A DNA stretch of 48,172 nucleotides, from contig JAUNGJ010000001.1 of assembly GCA_030524585.1 (NCBI GenBank), positions 79,984 through 128,155 of the forward strand, given 5' to 3'. The stretch is from Eubacteriales bacterium (GTDB lineage Bacteria > Bacillota > Clostridia > Lachnospirales > Lachnospiraceae). Within the stretch, counting starts at the first letter, position 1. Each line of letters opens with the position of its first letter. Below, in pieces: positions 1 through 7,500 of the stretch. The notes beneath the pieces are model-generated. The model did no database searches, had not been told where the DNA came from, and saw only the letters and a program-made list of their open reading frames with translations. A program made the translations under genes and the position numbers.

Positions 1-414
1 CTGGCAGATGAAGGATTTGTGGTGCTTCCTTATATGTATCCGGATCTGTATGCGGCCCGTGACCTTCAGAGGGCAGGAGCGGCGGCGGTCATGCCCCTTG
101 CGTCTCCGATCGGTTCTAATAAAGGGCTTGCGGCGAAAGAGTTTATCCAGATCCTGATCGATGAGATCGATCTGCCGATTATTGTTGACGCCGGTATCGG
201 AAAGCCTTCACAGGCATGTGAAGCTATGGAGATGGGAGCGGAGGCCGTAATGTCGAATACGGCCATTGCAACTGCCCGCGATATTCCGGCAATGGCAAGC
301 GCCTTTAAGGATGCGATTACTGCCGGAAGAAGGGCGTATCTTGCAGGTCTTGGGCGGGTGCTGGAGAGAGGTGCCGAGGCTTCTGATCCATTGACCGGAT
401 TTTTGCGTGATTAG
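1..414 (+). CDS. thiG: Thiazole synthase ThiG, C-terminal part
   Basis: The reading frame is open from the first base of the window, so the 5' end lies outside; about 137 residues are visible. ThiG is a TIM-barrel enzyme that builds the thiazole phosphate ring of thiamine from 1-deoxyxylulose 5-phosphate, dehydroglycine and ThiS-thiocarboxylate. Visible family hallmarks are the run around [14 protein letters not shown], the strand [13 protein letters not shown] and the [10 protein letters not shown] segment, the last two being phosphate-binding parts of the barrel. The C-terminus [18 protein letters not shown] is typical of the family. It ends 11 bp before the likely thiH start, so the two are cotranscribed. 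thiS would be expected upstream, outside the window. Confidence 0.95.
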   Translation: MADEGFVVLPYMYPDLYAARDLQRAGAAAVMPLASPIGSNKGLAAKEFIQILIDEIDLPIIVDAGIGKPSQACEAMEMGAEAVMSNTAIATARDIPAMASAFKDAITAGRRAYLAGLGRVLERGAEASDPLTGFLRD

Positions 415-425
415 AGGTGATGGGA

Positions 426-1679
426 ATGGCAGAAAACAGTTTTTTTATAGATTCGGACAAATTAAGTGAAAAGGCGCTGGAAAGGAAGCACCGTCTGGAA
501 CAGGAGCCGTCCTGCCGGACAAACCATATGGAATATATGGAAGGAATGGAGAGGATCACTTCTGATATCCGGGATAAGGTTATTTCTGAAATGAACCGGT
601 ATGATTACGATTCCTATACTGCCGAGGATGTGAAAAGGGCTCTGGCGGGCGAACGCTGTACGGTGGAGGATCTGAAAGCCCTGCTTTCCCCTGCCGCCGC
701 ACCTTTTCTGGAACAGATGGCGAGGAAGGCAAAGCTTGAGACCAGCAGACATTTTGGCAATACGGTATATATTTTCACGCCGTTATATATTGCAAATTAC
801 TGTGAGAATTATTGTATTTACTGCGGCTTCAACTGTTATAATGACATACAGCGCAAGAAGCTGACCTTTGAAGAAATCGAGAAGGAGATGAAGGTCATCG
901 CGGATTCCGGGATCGAGGAGATTCTGATGCTGACAGGGGAAAGCAGGAGGATGAGCGATGTGCGGTACATTGGCGAGGCGTGTAAGCTGGCGGCAGGATA
1001 TTTTAAAAATGTAGGCCTTGAGATTTATCCGGTAAATACGGATGAATACCGATACCTTCATGAGTGCGGCGCGGATTATGTGACGGTGTTTCAGGAAACC
1101 TATGACTCAGATAAATATGAGACCCTGCATCTGATGGGACACAAGAGAGTATTTCCTTACCGCTTCGAGGCTCAGGAGAGGGCGCTGATGGGAGGAATGC
1201 GCGGAGTAGGGTTTTCCGCCCTTCTGGGACTTGCGGATTTTCGGAAGGATGCGCTGGCAAGCGCCCTTCATGTCTATTACCTGCAGAGAAAATATCCCCA
1301 TGCGGAGTATTCCCTGTCCTGCCCGAGACTTCGCCCGATCATCAACAATGACAAGATCAATCCTCTGGACGTACACGAAAAAGAGCTGTGCCAGGTGCTC
1401 TGTGCATACCGTATTTTTCTGCCTTTTGTGGGAATCACGGTTTCATCGAGAGAGCAAAAGCATTTCCGGGACGGCATTGTAAAAATAGCGGCGACAAAGG
1501 TTTCGGCGGGGGTATCTACCGGGATCGGGGATCATGAAAGCAAATACAAAGGCGAGAAGGCCAGCGACTCCGGAGATGAGCAGTTTGAGATATCCGATGA
1601 CAGAAGCTTTGACGAGATGTACCAGGATGTGCTGGGGGAAGGACTTCAGCCGGTGTTAAATGACTATGTGTACGTATAA
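426..1679 (+). CDS. thiH: 2-iminoacetate synthase ThiH (radical SAM)
   Basis: ThiH cleaves tyrosine by radical SAM chemistry to give dehydroglycine (2-iminoacetate) for thiazole formation, with p-cresol as by-product. The 417-residue product has the radical SAM cluster motif C-x3-C-x2-C (C126, C130, C133, in YCENYCIYCG) followed by GFN, which is typical of ThiH. The length fits the family. The frame extends upstream to GTG 417 and ATG 420, but ATG 426 is best placed after the GAGGTG ribosome site at 414-419. The gene follows thiG closely and overlaps the next gene by a few codons, so it is translated as part of the thi operon. Confidence 0.95.
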   Translation: MAENSFFIDSDKLSEKALERKHRLEQEPSCRTNHMEYMEGMERITSDIRDKVISEMNRYDYDSYTAEDVKRALAGERCTVEDLKALLSPAAAPFLEQMARKAKLETSRHFGNTVYIFTPLYIANYCENYCIYCGFNCYNDIQRKKLTFEEIEKEMKVIADSGIEEILMLTGESRRMSDVRYIGEACKLAAGYFKNVGLEIYPVNTDEYRYLHECGADYVTVFQETYDSDKYETLHLMGHKRVFPYRFEAQERALMGGMRGVGFSALLGLADFRKDALASALHVYYLQRKYPHAEYSLSCPRLRPIINNDKINPLDVHEKELCQVLCAYRIFLPFVGITVSSREQKHFRDGIVKIAATKVSAGVSTGIGDHESKYKGEKASDSGDEQFEISDDRSFDEMYQDVLGEGLQPVLNDYVYV

Positions 1680-2229
1680 GAAGATCTGCATTACGAACCG
1701 GAAAATGGTTTGCGGAGATTTCCTGGAGCAGATACAGAGGGTATTGGAACAGGGGGTAGACGCCCTGATCCTGCGGGAAAAGGATCTGACGGAGACGGAA
1801 TATGAATGCCTGGCAGAAAAGGTGCTGACACTTTGTGAAAGATATCATACCCGTTGTATCCTGCATAGCTTTAAAGAGGCGGCAAAGCGGCTGGATCATC
1901 CGTTTATCCATCTTCCGATGCCGTTGTTTTTGGAACTTGACGAAGAGGAAAAGCAGTATTTTCAATGGGTCGGAGTGTCCACGCACACGGTGGAAGAGGC
2001 CAAAACAGCGGAGCTGCTGGGTGCGGATTATATTACCGCCAGCCATATTTTCCCTACGGAATGCAAGCCGGGGCTGGCTCCAAGGGGGCTGGCATATCTG
2101 AGAGAGGTTCTGGATGCGGTGAGTCTTGAAGTATATGCCCTGGGGGGAATCCACCCTGATAATGCGTCCCTTTGTATAGAAGCCGGGGCGGACGGAATCT
2201 GTATGATGTCAGAATATATGAAGCTATGA
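1666..2229 (+). CDS. thiE: ThiE/TenI-family thiamine phosphate synthase-like protein
   Basis: A TIM-barrel protein of about 187 residues of the thiamine phosphate synthase/TenI superfamily. Visible motifs are GVDALILREKDL (strand 2, LREK), WVGVSTHTVEEA, GADYITASHIFPT, VYALGGIHPDNA and GADGICMMSE, in the family order. ThiE joins HMP pyrophosphate and thiazole phosphate to thiamine phosphate; TenI instead aromatises the thiazole tautomer. The usual ThiE HLGQ-type segment reads FIHLPMP here, so a TenI role is possible and the symbol is tentative. The start overlaps the end of thiH; ATG 1666 or ATG 1660 could be used. Location inside a thiG-thiH-thiF operon supports a thiazole-branch role. Confidence 0.8.
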   Translation: MCTYKKICITNRKMVCGDFLEQIQRVLEQGVDALILREKDLTETEYECLAEKVLTLCERYHTRCILHSFKEAAKRLDHPFIHLPMPLFLELDEEEKQYFQWVGVSTHTVEEAKTAELLGADYITASHIFPTECKPGLAPRGLAYLREVLDAVSLEVYALGGIHPDNASLCIEAGADGICMMSEYMKL

Positions 2230-2250
2230 AGAATGAAGGGGTCTGAATAT

Positions 2251-3339
2251 ATGAAGGTAACGTTAGATGAAATAAAGAACCTGGATGAGGACAGAATCTG
2301 TTATCTGGATATGCGCGGTTCCATCGCCTATGCCCACGGCCACATTCCGGGCGCTGTTTGCCTGGACGCTGATCATCCGGAAGAAGGAGCGCCGGAAATT
2401 TCCGAGAACAAAATCTGTATTGTTTACTGCAGTATCGGCGAAAAGAGCATACCGGTAGCCGAGCGGTTAAGCGGGAAGGGCTATACGGCTTACAGCCTGG
2501 AAGGGGGCTTCGCAGCATGGCTCCGGGCCAATGCCTGTGAAACAGAGCGGTATGAGAGGCAGATGATCCTCCCGGAAGTAGGGATCGAGGGACAGAAGAA
2601 GCTGAAGAATGCCAGAGTTCTGATTGTCGGAGCAGGCGGATTGGGCTCGCCTGCGGCTCTTTATCTGGCGGGAGCCGGCGTGGGAACGATCGGAATTGTC
2701 GATGCTGATAAGGTAAGCCTTTCAAATCTCCACAGGCAGATCCTGCATTCCACGGCCAGAGTTGGACAAAATAAAGCCGAGTCGGCAAAAGCGGAGCTGG
2801 AAAGGCTGAATGATTCCGTCAGGATCTTGACGTATCCTGAGTGGCTTACTCCTGAGAATATTGATGCCATCATTCAAAATTATGATTTTATCATTGATGG
2901 GGCGGATAACTTTGAAACCAAGTTTCTGATAAATGATGCCTGTGTCCTTGCAAAGAAGCCTTTCTGCCACGGCGGAGTCCTGCGGTTTCAGGGGCAGGTG
3001 ATGACCTATGTGCCAGAGAAGGGGCCGTGCTACCGCTGCATTTTCGGAGATATCCCTGAACCAGGAAGTATTCCGAACTGCAGCCAGGCGGGAATCATCG
3101 GCGCCGTTGCAGGCATCATCGGATGCGTGCAGGCTCTTGAGGCGATCAAGTATATTCTGTCCGCAGGAGAATTGCTGACAGGGAAAATGTTTGTGCTTGA
3201 CGGACTTACTATGAAGAGCCGTATCGCGGGATTTCCCCAGTCATCGGAAACCTGCCGTGTGTGCGGCGCAAAAAAAGATATCTTTGATGTGCGCAAGAAC
3301 TATAAAGAATATGAAAGAAACGGAAGCTGTCGGTTGTAA
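2251..3339 (+). CDS. thiF: Rhodanese-ThiF/MoeB E1-like sulfur carrier adenylyltransferase fusion
   Basis: A two-domain protein of 362 residues. Residues about 1-95 are a rhodanese domain with DMRGS, HIPGA and the active loop CSIGEKS (catalytic C60), followed by GGFAAWL. Residues about 100-360 are an E1-like domain starting ERYERQMILPEVG, with the nucleotide loop GAGGLGS (127-133), DADKVSLSNLHRQ, and two CxxC zinc pairs (CYRC and CRVC). ThiF adenylates the ThiS C-terminus; the rhodanese part would pass persulfide sulfur to it. In well-known MoeB/MOCS3 fusions the rhodanese is C-terminal; here it is N-terminal. The frame opens at ATG 2233, but ATG 2251 sits better after the AAGGGG at about 2236-2241. 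It is the last visible gene of the thi operon. Confidence 0.9.
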   Translation: MKVTLDEIKNLDEDRICYLDMRGSIAYAHGHIPGAVCLDADHPEEGAPEISENKICIVYCSIGEKSIPVAERLSGKGYTAYSLEGGFAAWLRANACETERYERQMILPEVGIEGQKKLKNARVLIVGAGGLGSPAALYLAGAGVGTIGIVDADKVSLSNLHRQILHSTARVGQNKAESAKAELERLNDSVRILTYPEWLTPENIDAIIQNYDFIIDGADNFETKFLINDACVLAKKPFCHGGVLRFQGQVMTYVPEKGPCYRCIFGDIPEPGSIPNCSQAGIIGAVAGIIGCVQALEAIKYILSAGELLTGKMFVLDGLTMKSRIAGFPQSSETCRVCGAKKDIFDVRKNYKEYERNGSCRL

Positions 3340-3374
3340 GCGGCTATAAAGCGGTTAGTTAAAAGCAGTTATTT

Positions 3375-3417
3375 TTGAAAACAGTATGTTGCGGTATAGA
3401 ATGTAATGTGCTAAAAT
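3375..3417 (+). promoter_or_regulatory. Candidate promoter(s) for the riboswitch-folT transcript
   Basis: Two overlapping sigma-A-like candidates lie upstream of the riboswitch: TTGAAA 3375-3380 with TAGAAT 3397-3402 (16 bp spacer), and TTGCGG 3389-3394 with TAAAAT 3412-3417 (17 bp spacer). Either would start RNA just before the aptamer. Which one is used cannot be decided by reading. Confidence 0.45.
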
Positions 3418-3443
3418 GAAGCGGTAACAACTGAATAGAAAGA

Positions 3444-3578
3444 GACGCAGAGTAGGAATATGCGCGTTAAGTGCCAGCCGGACGGGGAGTTGCCGGTAGG
3501 ACGAAAAGTGACGGAATAGTCAGCAGAGACTGGCGAAACGGTTGCTTGCGGTGCACATTCCGCATCCCGCTGCTACGC
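3444..3578 (+). promoter_or_regulatory. Tetrahydrofolate (THF) riboswitch aptamer
   Basis: The region matches the THF aptamer pattern: GCAGAGTAGG (3447-3456), GCGTTAAGTGCC (3463-3474), GGACGGGGAGTTGCCGG (3480-3496), ACGAAAAG (3501-3508), GCGGTG (3549-3554) and CGCATCCCGCTGC (3561-3573). Pairings visible are GGAATATGC with GCACATTCC (one mismatch), CCGG with CCGG around the internal loop, and the closing GCAG with CTGC. An extended hairpin around 3508-3540 is inserted in one arm. It precedes folT, the classical THF riboswitch target. The segment from 3601 can form AGTAG/CTACT just before the AAAGGAGG site, so ligand binding probably controls translation start; no terminator was seen between aptamer and gene. 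Confidence 0.9.
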
Positions 3579-3638
3579 ATAAGAGAAGATACCTGCTTAT
3601 GAGTAGTTTTACGGGCTACTGCAAAGGAGGTATTTTTT

Positions 3639-4199
3639 ATGAAGAATTTGACACAGTTATTTAAGGACTCCTTTCATGAGCTGAAAGACGTAAAAGCATT
3701 GTCGATAACGGCAATGCTCCTTGCCATCGCAGTTGTGCTTGGGTTTTACAGTCTGCAGGTGACCGATTTTATTAAGATTGGTTTTGCCTTTATTGCAGAT
3801 GAGATGACCGGCATGCTTTTTGGACCGGTAGTTGGAGGGCTGATGGGAGGAGCGGCAGATATTGTAAAATATCTGGTTCGTCCGACGGGACCGTTTTTCC
3901 CGGGATTTACCATCAGCGGAGCCGCCAGCGGAGTGATCTATGGCATGGTACTGTACAAGAGACCGCTTACACTTAAGAGGGTGGCGCTTGCCAACGGGTT
4001 GGTCATGATATTGGTGAATATCTGTCTGAACACCTACTGGCTGACGGTGCTGTACGGAAATGCTTTTCTTGCAATTTTGCCGGCAAGGGCGCTGAAGCAG
4101 CTGGTTATGTTCCCGATTTATGTGGCGCTGTTTTATGGCGTAAGCAAGGTGCTGGGCAGGGCGAATCTGTTTGCTGTTATCAAGGGACAGAGAGCTTAA
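3639..4199 (+). CDS. folT: Folate-family ECF transporter S component FolT
   Basis: A hydrophobic protein of 186 residues with about five or six membrane segments. It is the substrate-binding membrane subunit of an energy-coupling factor transporter, taking up folates with a shared EcfA/A'/T module encoded elsewhere. Family traits are an N-terminal cytoplasmic stretch, the AMLLAIAVVLGFYS segment, the IKIGFAFIADEMTGMLFGP region, and GGAADIVKYLVRPTGPFFPG, close to the signature of the folate S subunits. The THF riboswitch directly upstream strongly supports folate as substrate. The start ATG 3639 follows AAAGGAGG at 3624-3631. It stands alone between the thi operon and a terminator. Confidence 0.93.
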   Translation: MKNLTQLFKDSFHELKDVKALSITAMLLAIAVVLGFYSLQVTDFIKIGFAFIADEMTGMLFGPVVGGLMGGAADIVKYLVRPTGPFFPGFTISGAASGVIYGMVLYKRPLTLKRVALANGLVMILVNICLNTYWLTVLYGNAFLAILPARALKQLVMFPIYVALFYGVSKVLGRANLFAVIKGQRA

Positions 4200-4210
4200 G
4201 AGCATATTTG

Positions 4211-4248
4211 AGATGGATTGTTTTGTGGAGGGACAATCCATCTTTTTG
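4211..4248 (+). terminator. Rho-independent terminator after folT
   Basis: An 11 bp perfect stem, AGATGGATTGT (4211-4221) with ACAATCCATCT (4233-4243), is followed by TTTTTG. It ends the folT transcript. Confidence 0.9.
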
Positions 4249-4316
4249 TTACTTGATTTTTATAAAAAAATATAGCATACTATCTTTAGGGAGCAATAAT
4301 TAGAAAGGGTGATAGC

Positions 4317-4748
4317 ATGCAGGAGAGACTGCCGGTTGGTTTTCTTTTTAAGCAGATCAACAATGTGTATGAGAAGGACATTAACAATCAATTGAGAGGA
4401 ATCGGGATCACTTCATCGCAGTGTGAGGTGTTGGATTATCTGTTCCACTGTGATAAGGAGGAAGTGAACCAGAAGGATATTGAGAAGGCTTTGAATCTGA
4501 AGAATCCTACCGTAACGGGGATTCTGCACAGGCTGGACGAGAAGGGGTTCATATTGATTGTCCCAAATGGAAAGGATAAGAGGAAGAAGAATGTCCATTT
4601 GACGGAGAAGGCTTATGATATTCAGCGGAAGATGGAGGCGGACAGGAGAAGGATCGATAAGAATCTTACGCTGGGCATGACGAAGCGGGAGGTTCAGGCT
4701 CTCCAGAAGATGCTGAACAGAGTACTGTATAATGTAAGCGATATATAG
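4317..4748 (+). CDS. MarR-family transcriptional regulator
   Basis: A 143-residue winged-helix DNA-binding protein. The recognition region GITSSQCEVLDYLFH, QKDIEKALNLKNPTVTGILHRLDEKGFI and the wing NGKDKRKKNVHLTEKA follow the MarR pattern. MarR proteins act as dimers, usually as repressors released by small ligands. The gene is monocistronic, preceded by an AT-rich stretch with a possible promoter (TTGATT 4253-4258 and CATACT 4276-4281) and followed by a terminator. The AAAGGG site at about 4303 precedes ATG 4317. No transporter sits beside it, so its target is unknown; it may control only itself or distant genes. Confidence 0.9.
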   Translation: MQERLPVGFLFKQINNVYEKDINNQLRGIGITSSQCEVLDYLFHCDKEEVNQKDIEKALNLKNPTVTGILHRLDEKGFILIVPNGKDKRKKNVHLTEKAYDIQRKMEADRRRIDKNLTLGMTKREVQALQKMLNRVLYNVSDI

Positions 4749-4760
4749 AGCAGAGCGGTG

Positions 4761-4792
4761 AAAGACTGTGTGGAATGACACAGTCTTTTATC
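4761..4792 (+). terminator. Terminator after marR-type gene
   Basis: The stem AAAGACTGTGT (4761-4771) pairs with ACACAGTCTTT (4778-4788) around a 6-base loop and ends in a short U-run. The stretch from here to 4956 has no gene; it holds a short inverted repeat (CCGACA at about 4890 and TGTCGG at about 4939) and no promoter I would defend. Confidence 0.85.
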
Positions 4793-4956
4793 GTGCATAT
4801 CTATGATAAAAAATACAAATATTTGGTAATAATGATGGATGAATCTTACCTTTGGCTATGTTATGATGAAACAGAAGAATACGGATAGTCCGACAGTATA
4901 TACGCTGTTGAATATTGACAGTTTGATAAGAATAAATTGTCGGTTTAGGAGGCAGT

Positions 4957-6885
4957 ATGTCAAGAGAAGATTATATAAAAGCGCATAGATTAGCAAAAAA
5001 AGATTATCAGGCTAAGTCCATGAGGGGAGAGCTTCCGACGCTTCCGGTGTTGGATGACATTCTTCCGCCCAGAGGACAGTACAGGGAGGTTCCCCTGGGA
5101 TTGGTAAAGATACCGGTGGCTCAGATCGTGGGGACGAAGAATGCGGGGCGAAGTAACGCGTTTTCCAGTAATTTCATGCCTCTTCTGAAGGATGGAACGG
5201 AGTTTGCAGGAAAGTGGGCATCGCTCAGCACCAGTCATATACAGGAGGGAATCCGTGAGCCGATCAAGGCCTATGAATATATGAACCGGTTCTACGTAGA
5301 AGAAGGCAACAAGCGTGTAAGCGTCGTAAAGTTCTTTGATGTGGTGGATATTCCGGGAAATGTCACACGTATTATACCGAACCGCACGAATGATAAGGAG
5401 AATCGTATTTACTATGAATTCATAGATTTCTATGAACTTTCGCAGGTAAACTATGTCTGGTTTTCGGAGCCGGGAAGGTTTGTAAAGCTTCAGGAAGCAG
5501 TGGGAAAAGGGCCGGAGGAAGTGTGGAGTGATGAGAACCGTCTGGATTTCAAGTCGATCTATACGAGGTTTGCGGCAGAGTTCAGGTCCAGAAATAATGA
5601 TAAGCTGAAAATCACCGTAGGAGATGCCTTTCTTGCTTTCACAGAGCTGTATGATTACAGGGAGATCAGGAACATGAGCACTGCCCAGCTTAAGAAACTG
5701 ATTGTAAAGAGCTGGGAAGAGTTTGTAATACTTGAAAAGGATGCGGAAATTGAGCTTAAGATGAATCCGAGTCAGGAGAAAAAACCACTGATTAACAAGA
5801 TTCTCCCGACAGGCGTGCTGCAGGCAGCCAAGAGCAGGCTGAAGATTGCATTTATTTATGAAAAGACTCCATCTTCCTCTGCGTGGACGTATGGACATGA
5901 GCTTGGACGGATGCATCTGGAGCAGAAGTTCCCTAATGAAGTGAAAACCATGTACTATACCAACATCACCCGCAAGAATATAGAATGCACGATCGAGGAT
6001 GCGGTGAAACAGAGATGTGATATTATTTTCACTACGACACCGTCCTTTGCGCCGGCCAGTGTAAAGGCTGCTATTGCCCATCCATCTGTGCGGATACTGA
6101 ACTGCTCGCTGAACACATCTCATCGCTATATTCGGACCTACTATATCCGGATGCATGAATCGAAGTTCCTGATGGGAGCGATTGCAGGCGCGCTGACAGA
6201 GAATGATAAGCTGGGATATATTGCGGATTACCCGATTTTTGGAACCATTGCCAACATCAATGCATTTGCTCTGGGAGCCAAGCTTGTGAATCCGAGAGTG
6301 AAGGTATATCTGGATTGGTCCACAAAAAAGGATGTGGATGCAGTTAAAAATCTCCGGGAACAGGGAGTATCCATTATATCCGACCGGGATATGGTGACGC
6401 CGGAAGATGCGTCCAGATATTTTGGACTTTATATCCTTGAAAATGGCTGGCCGAAGAGTCTTGCTATGCCAGTGTGGCACTGGGGGCGTTTTTATGAACA
6501 GCTGATTCGCACGATCATGGATGGAACCTGGAAATACGACGATAATCCGGCAGACAAGAAAGCAATCAATTACTGGTGGGGAATGTCATCAGATGTGGCG
6601 GATATTATTTGTTCAAAGAATCTTCCGATTGGAACGAAACGGTTAGTGGAGCTCCTGAAGAGCAATATCAAGAGTGGTCTTTTTAATCCGTTTGCAGGGG
6701 AGCTGTACTCCCAGACTGGAGTCATCCAGAACGATCCGGATCAGGTGCTGTCTCCGGAGGAAGTAGTCAAGATGGAATGGCTGGCAGAAAATATTATCGG
6801 AGATATTCCGAAGCGCCATGAGCTGCAGAAACGGTCGGAATCCGTGGTGCTTCAGCAGGGAATTGAGAAGATGAAAGGAAAGTAA
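4957..6885 (+). CDS. ParB-like/BMP-domain fusion protein, cytoplasmic
   Basis: A 642-residue protein with no signal peptide and no membrane segment. Residues about 42-130 resemble the ParB/Srx-like fold: LGLVKIPVAQIVGT, then GIREPIKAYEYMNRFYV and EEGNKRVSVVKFF, similar to the ParB box with its G-R-P and GN/ER-R pattern. Residues about 294-600 are a BMP/PnrA-type periplasmic-binding fold (LKIAFIYEKTPSSSAWTYGHELGR, IIFTTTPSF, FLMGAIAGALTENDKLGYIADYP). BMP domains normally bind nucleosides at the cell surface. Lacking export signals, this one probably senses a ligand inside the cell; that is inference. It starts after TTTAGGAGG at 4945-4953 and is followed 6 bp later by a phosphoesterase gene. 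Confidence 0.75.
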   Translation: MSREDYIKAHRLAKKDYQAKSMRGELPTLPVLDDILPPRGQYREVPLGLVKIPVAQIVGTKNAGRSNAFSSNFMPLLKDGTEFAGKWASLSTSHIQEGIREPIKAYEYMNRFYVEEGNKRVSVVKFFDVVDIPGNVTRIIPNRTNDKENRIYYEFIDFYELSQVNYVWFSEPGRFVKLQEAVGKGPEEVWSDENRLDFKSIYTRFAAEFRSRNNDKLKITVGDAFLAFTELYDYREIRNMSTAQLKKLIVKSWEEFVILEKDAEIELKMNPSQEKKPLINKILPTGVLQAAKSRLKIAFIYEKTPSSSAWTYGHELGRMHLEQKFPNEVKTMYYTNITRKNIECTIEDAVKQRCDIIFTTTPSFAPASVKAAIAHPSVRILNCSLNTSHRYIRTYYIRMHESKFLMGAIAGALTENDKLGYIADYPIFGTIANINAFALGAKLVNPRVKVYLDWSTKKDVDAVKNLREQGVSIISDRDMVTPEDASRYFGLYILENGWPKSLAMPVWHWGRFYEQLIRTIMDGTWKYDDNPADKKAINYWWGMSSDVADIICSKNLPIGTKRLVELLKSNIKSGLFNPFAGELYSQTGVIQNDPDQVLSPEEVVKMEWLAENIIGDIPKRHELQKRSESVVLQQGIEKMKGK

Positions 6886-6891
6886 AGGCGG

Positions 6892-7500
6892 ATGAGAATA
6901 CTTGCAATTGCGGATGAGGAATCGAAATTCCTGTGGGATTTTTTTGATAAGAGCAAATTCAAAGGAATTGATCTGATTATCTCCTGTGGTGATCTGGATC
7001 CGAGCTATCTTTCTTTTTTGACAACGCTTACGTCCATTCCAGTGCTGTATGTGCACGGCAATCATGACGAGAAGTATGACAGGACGCCGCCGGAAGGCTG
7101 TATCTGTATCGATGATCGGATTTATGTGTATAGAGGCGTCCGCATCATGGGCCTTGGAGGTTCCATGGAGTACAGCGGAGGGAAATATCAGTTTACGGAA
7201 GCACAGATGCGCCGGAGATTTACAAAGCTCTGGGTTCAGATCATGATGCACAACGGCTTTGATATTCTCGTTACGCATGCGCCGGCGTATGGATTGAATG
7301 ACGGGAAGAATCTTCCCCATCGGGGATTTCAGCTTTTTCTGACCCTGATGAAGCGCTATAAGCCTAAATATTTCCTACACGGACATGTACATTTAAGCTA
7401 TGGCAGAAAGTATAAGCGTTACGACAAATATAAAGAAACAAAAGTAATTAATGCGTATGAAAGGTGTGTGTTTGACTATGAAGATGAGAGTGAGGAATAA
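6892..7500 (+). CDS. Calcineurin-like metallophosphoesterase
   Basis: A 202-residue protein of the YfcE-like metallophosphoesterase type. Metal motifs are GDLD (G33-D34), GNHDE (56-60), THAP (H129) and HGHVH (H163, H165, H167). The first motif, normally D-x-H, reads D8-E9-E10, so the first histidine ligand is absent; this may change metal use or activity. Such enzymes hydrolyse phosphodiesters or phosphomonoesters; the substrate cannot be read. The gene starts 6 bp after the BMP-fusion gene, and its end overlaps the start of the glycosidase gene, so all three are one operon. A start ribosome site GGCGG lies just upstream. Confidence 0.85.
   Translation: MRILAIADEESKFLWDFFDKSKFKGIDLIISCGDLDPSYLSFLTTLTSIPVLYVHGNHDEKYDRTPPEGCICIDDRIYVYRGVRIMGLGGSMEYSGGKYQFTEAQMRRRFTKLWVQIMMHNGFDILVTHAPAYGLNDGKNLPHRGFQLFLTLMKRYKPKYFLHGHVHLSYGRKYKRYDKYKETKVINAYERCVFDYEDESEE

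Noticed and set aside
4891-4945. CCGACA/TGTCGG inverted repeat and TTGACA before the BMP-fusion gene
   Set aside because: No matching -10 box is spaced correctly, and the 6 bp stem has a very long loop.
4990-6480. 496-codon open frame on the minus strand
   Set aside because: It lies entirely opposite the ParB-like/BMP fusion gene, has no ribosome site or recognisable motif and is explained by codon bias of the real gene.
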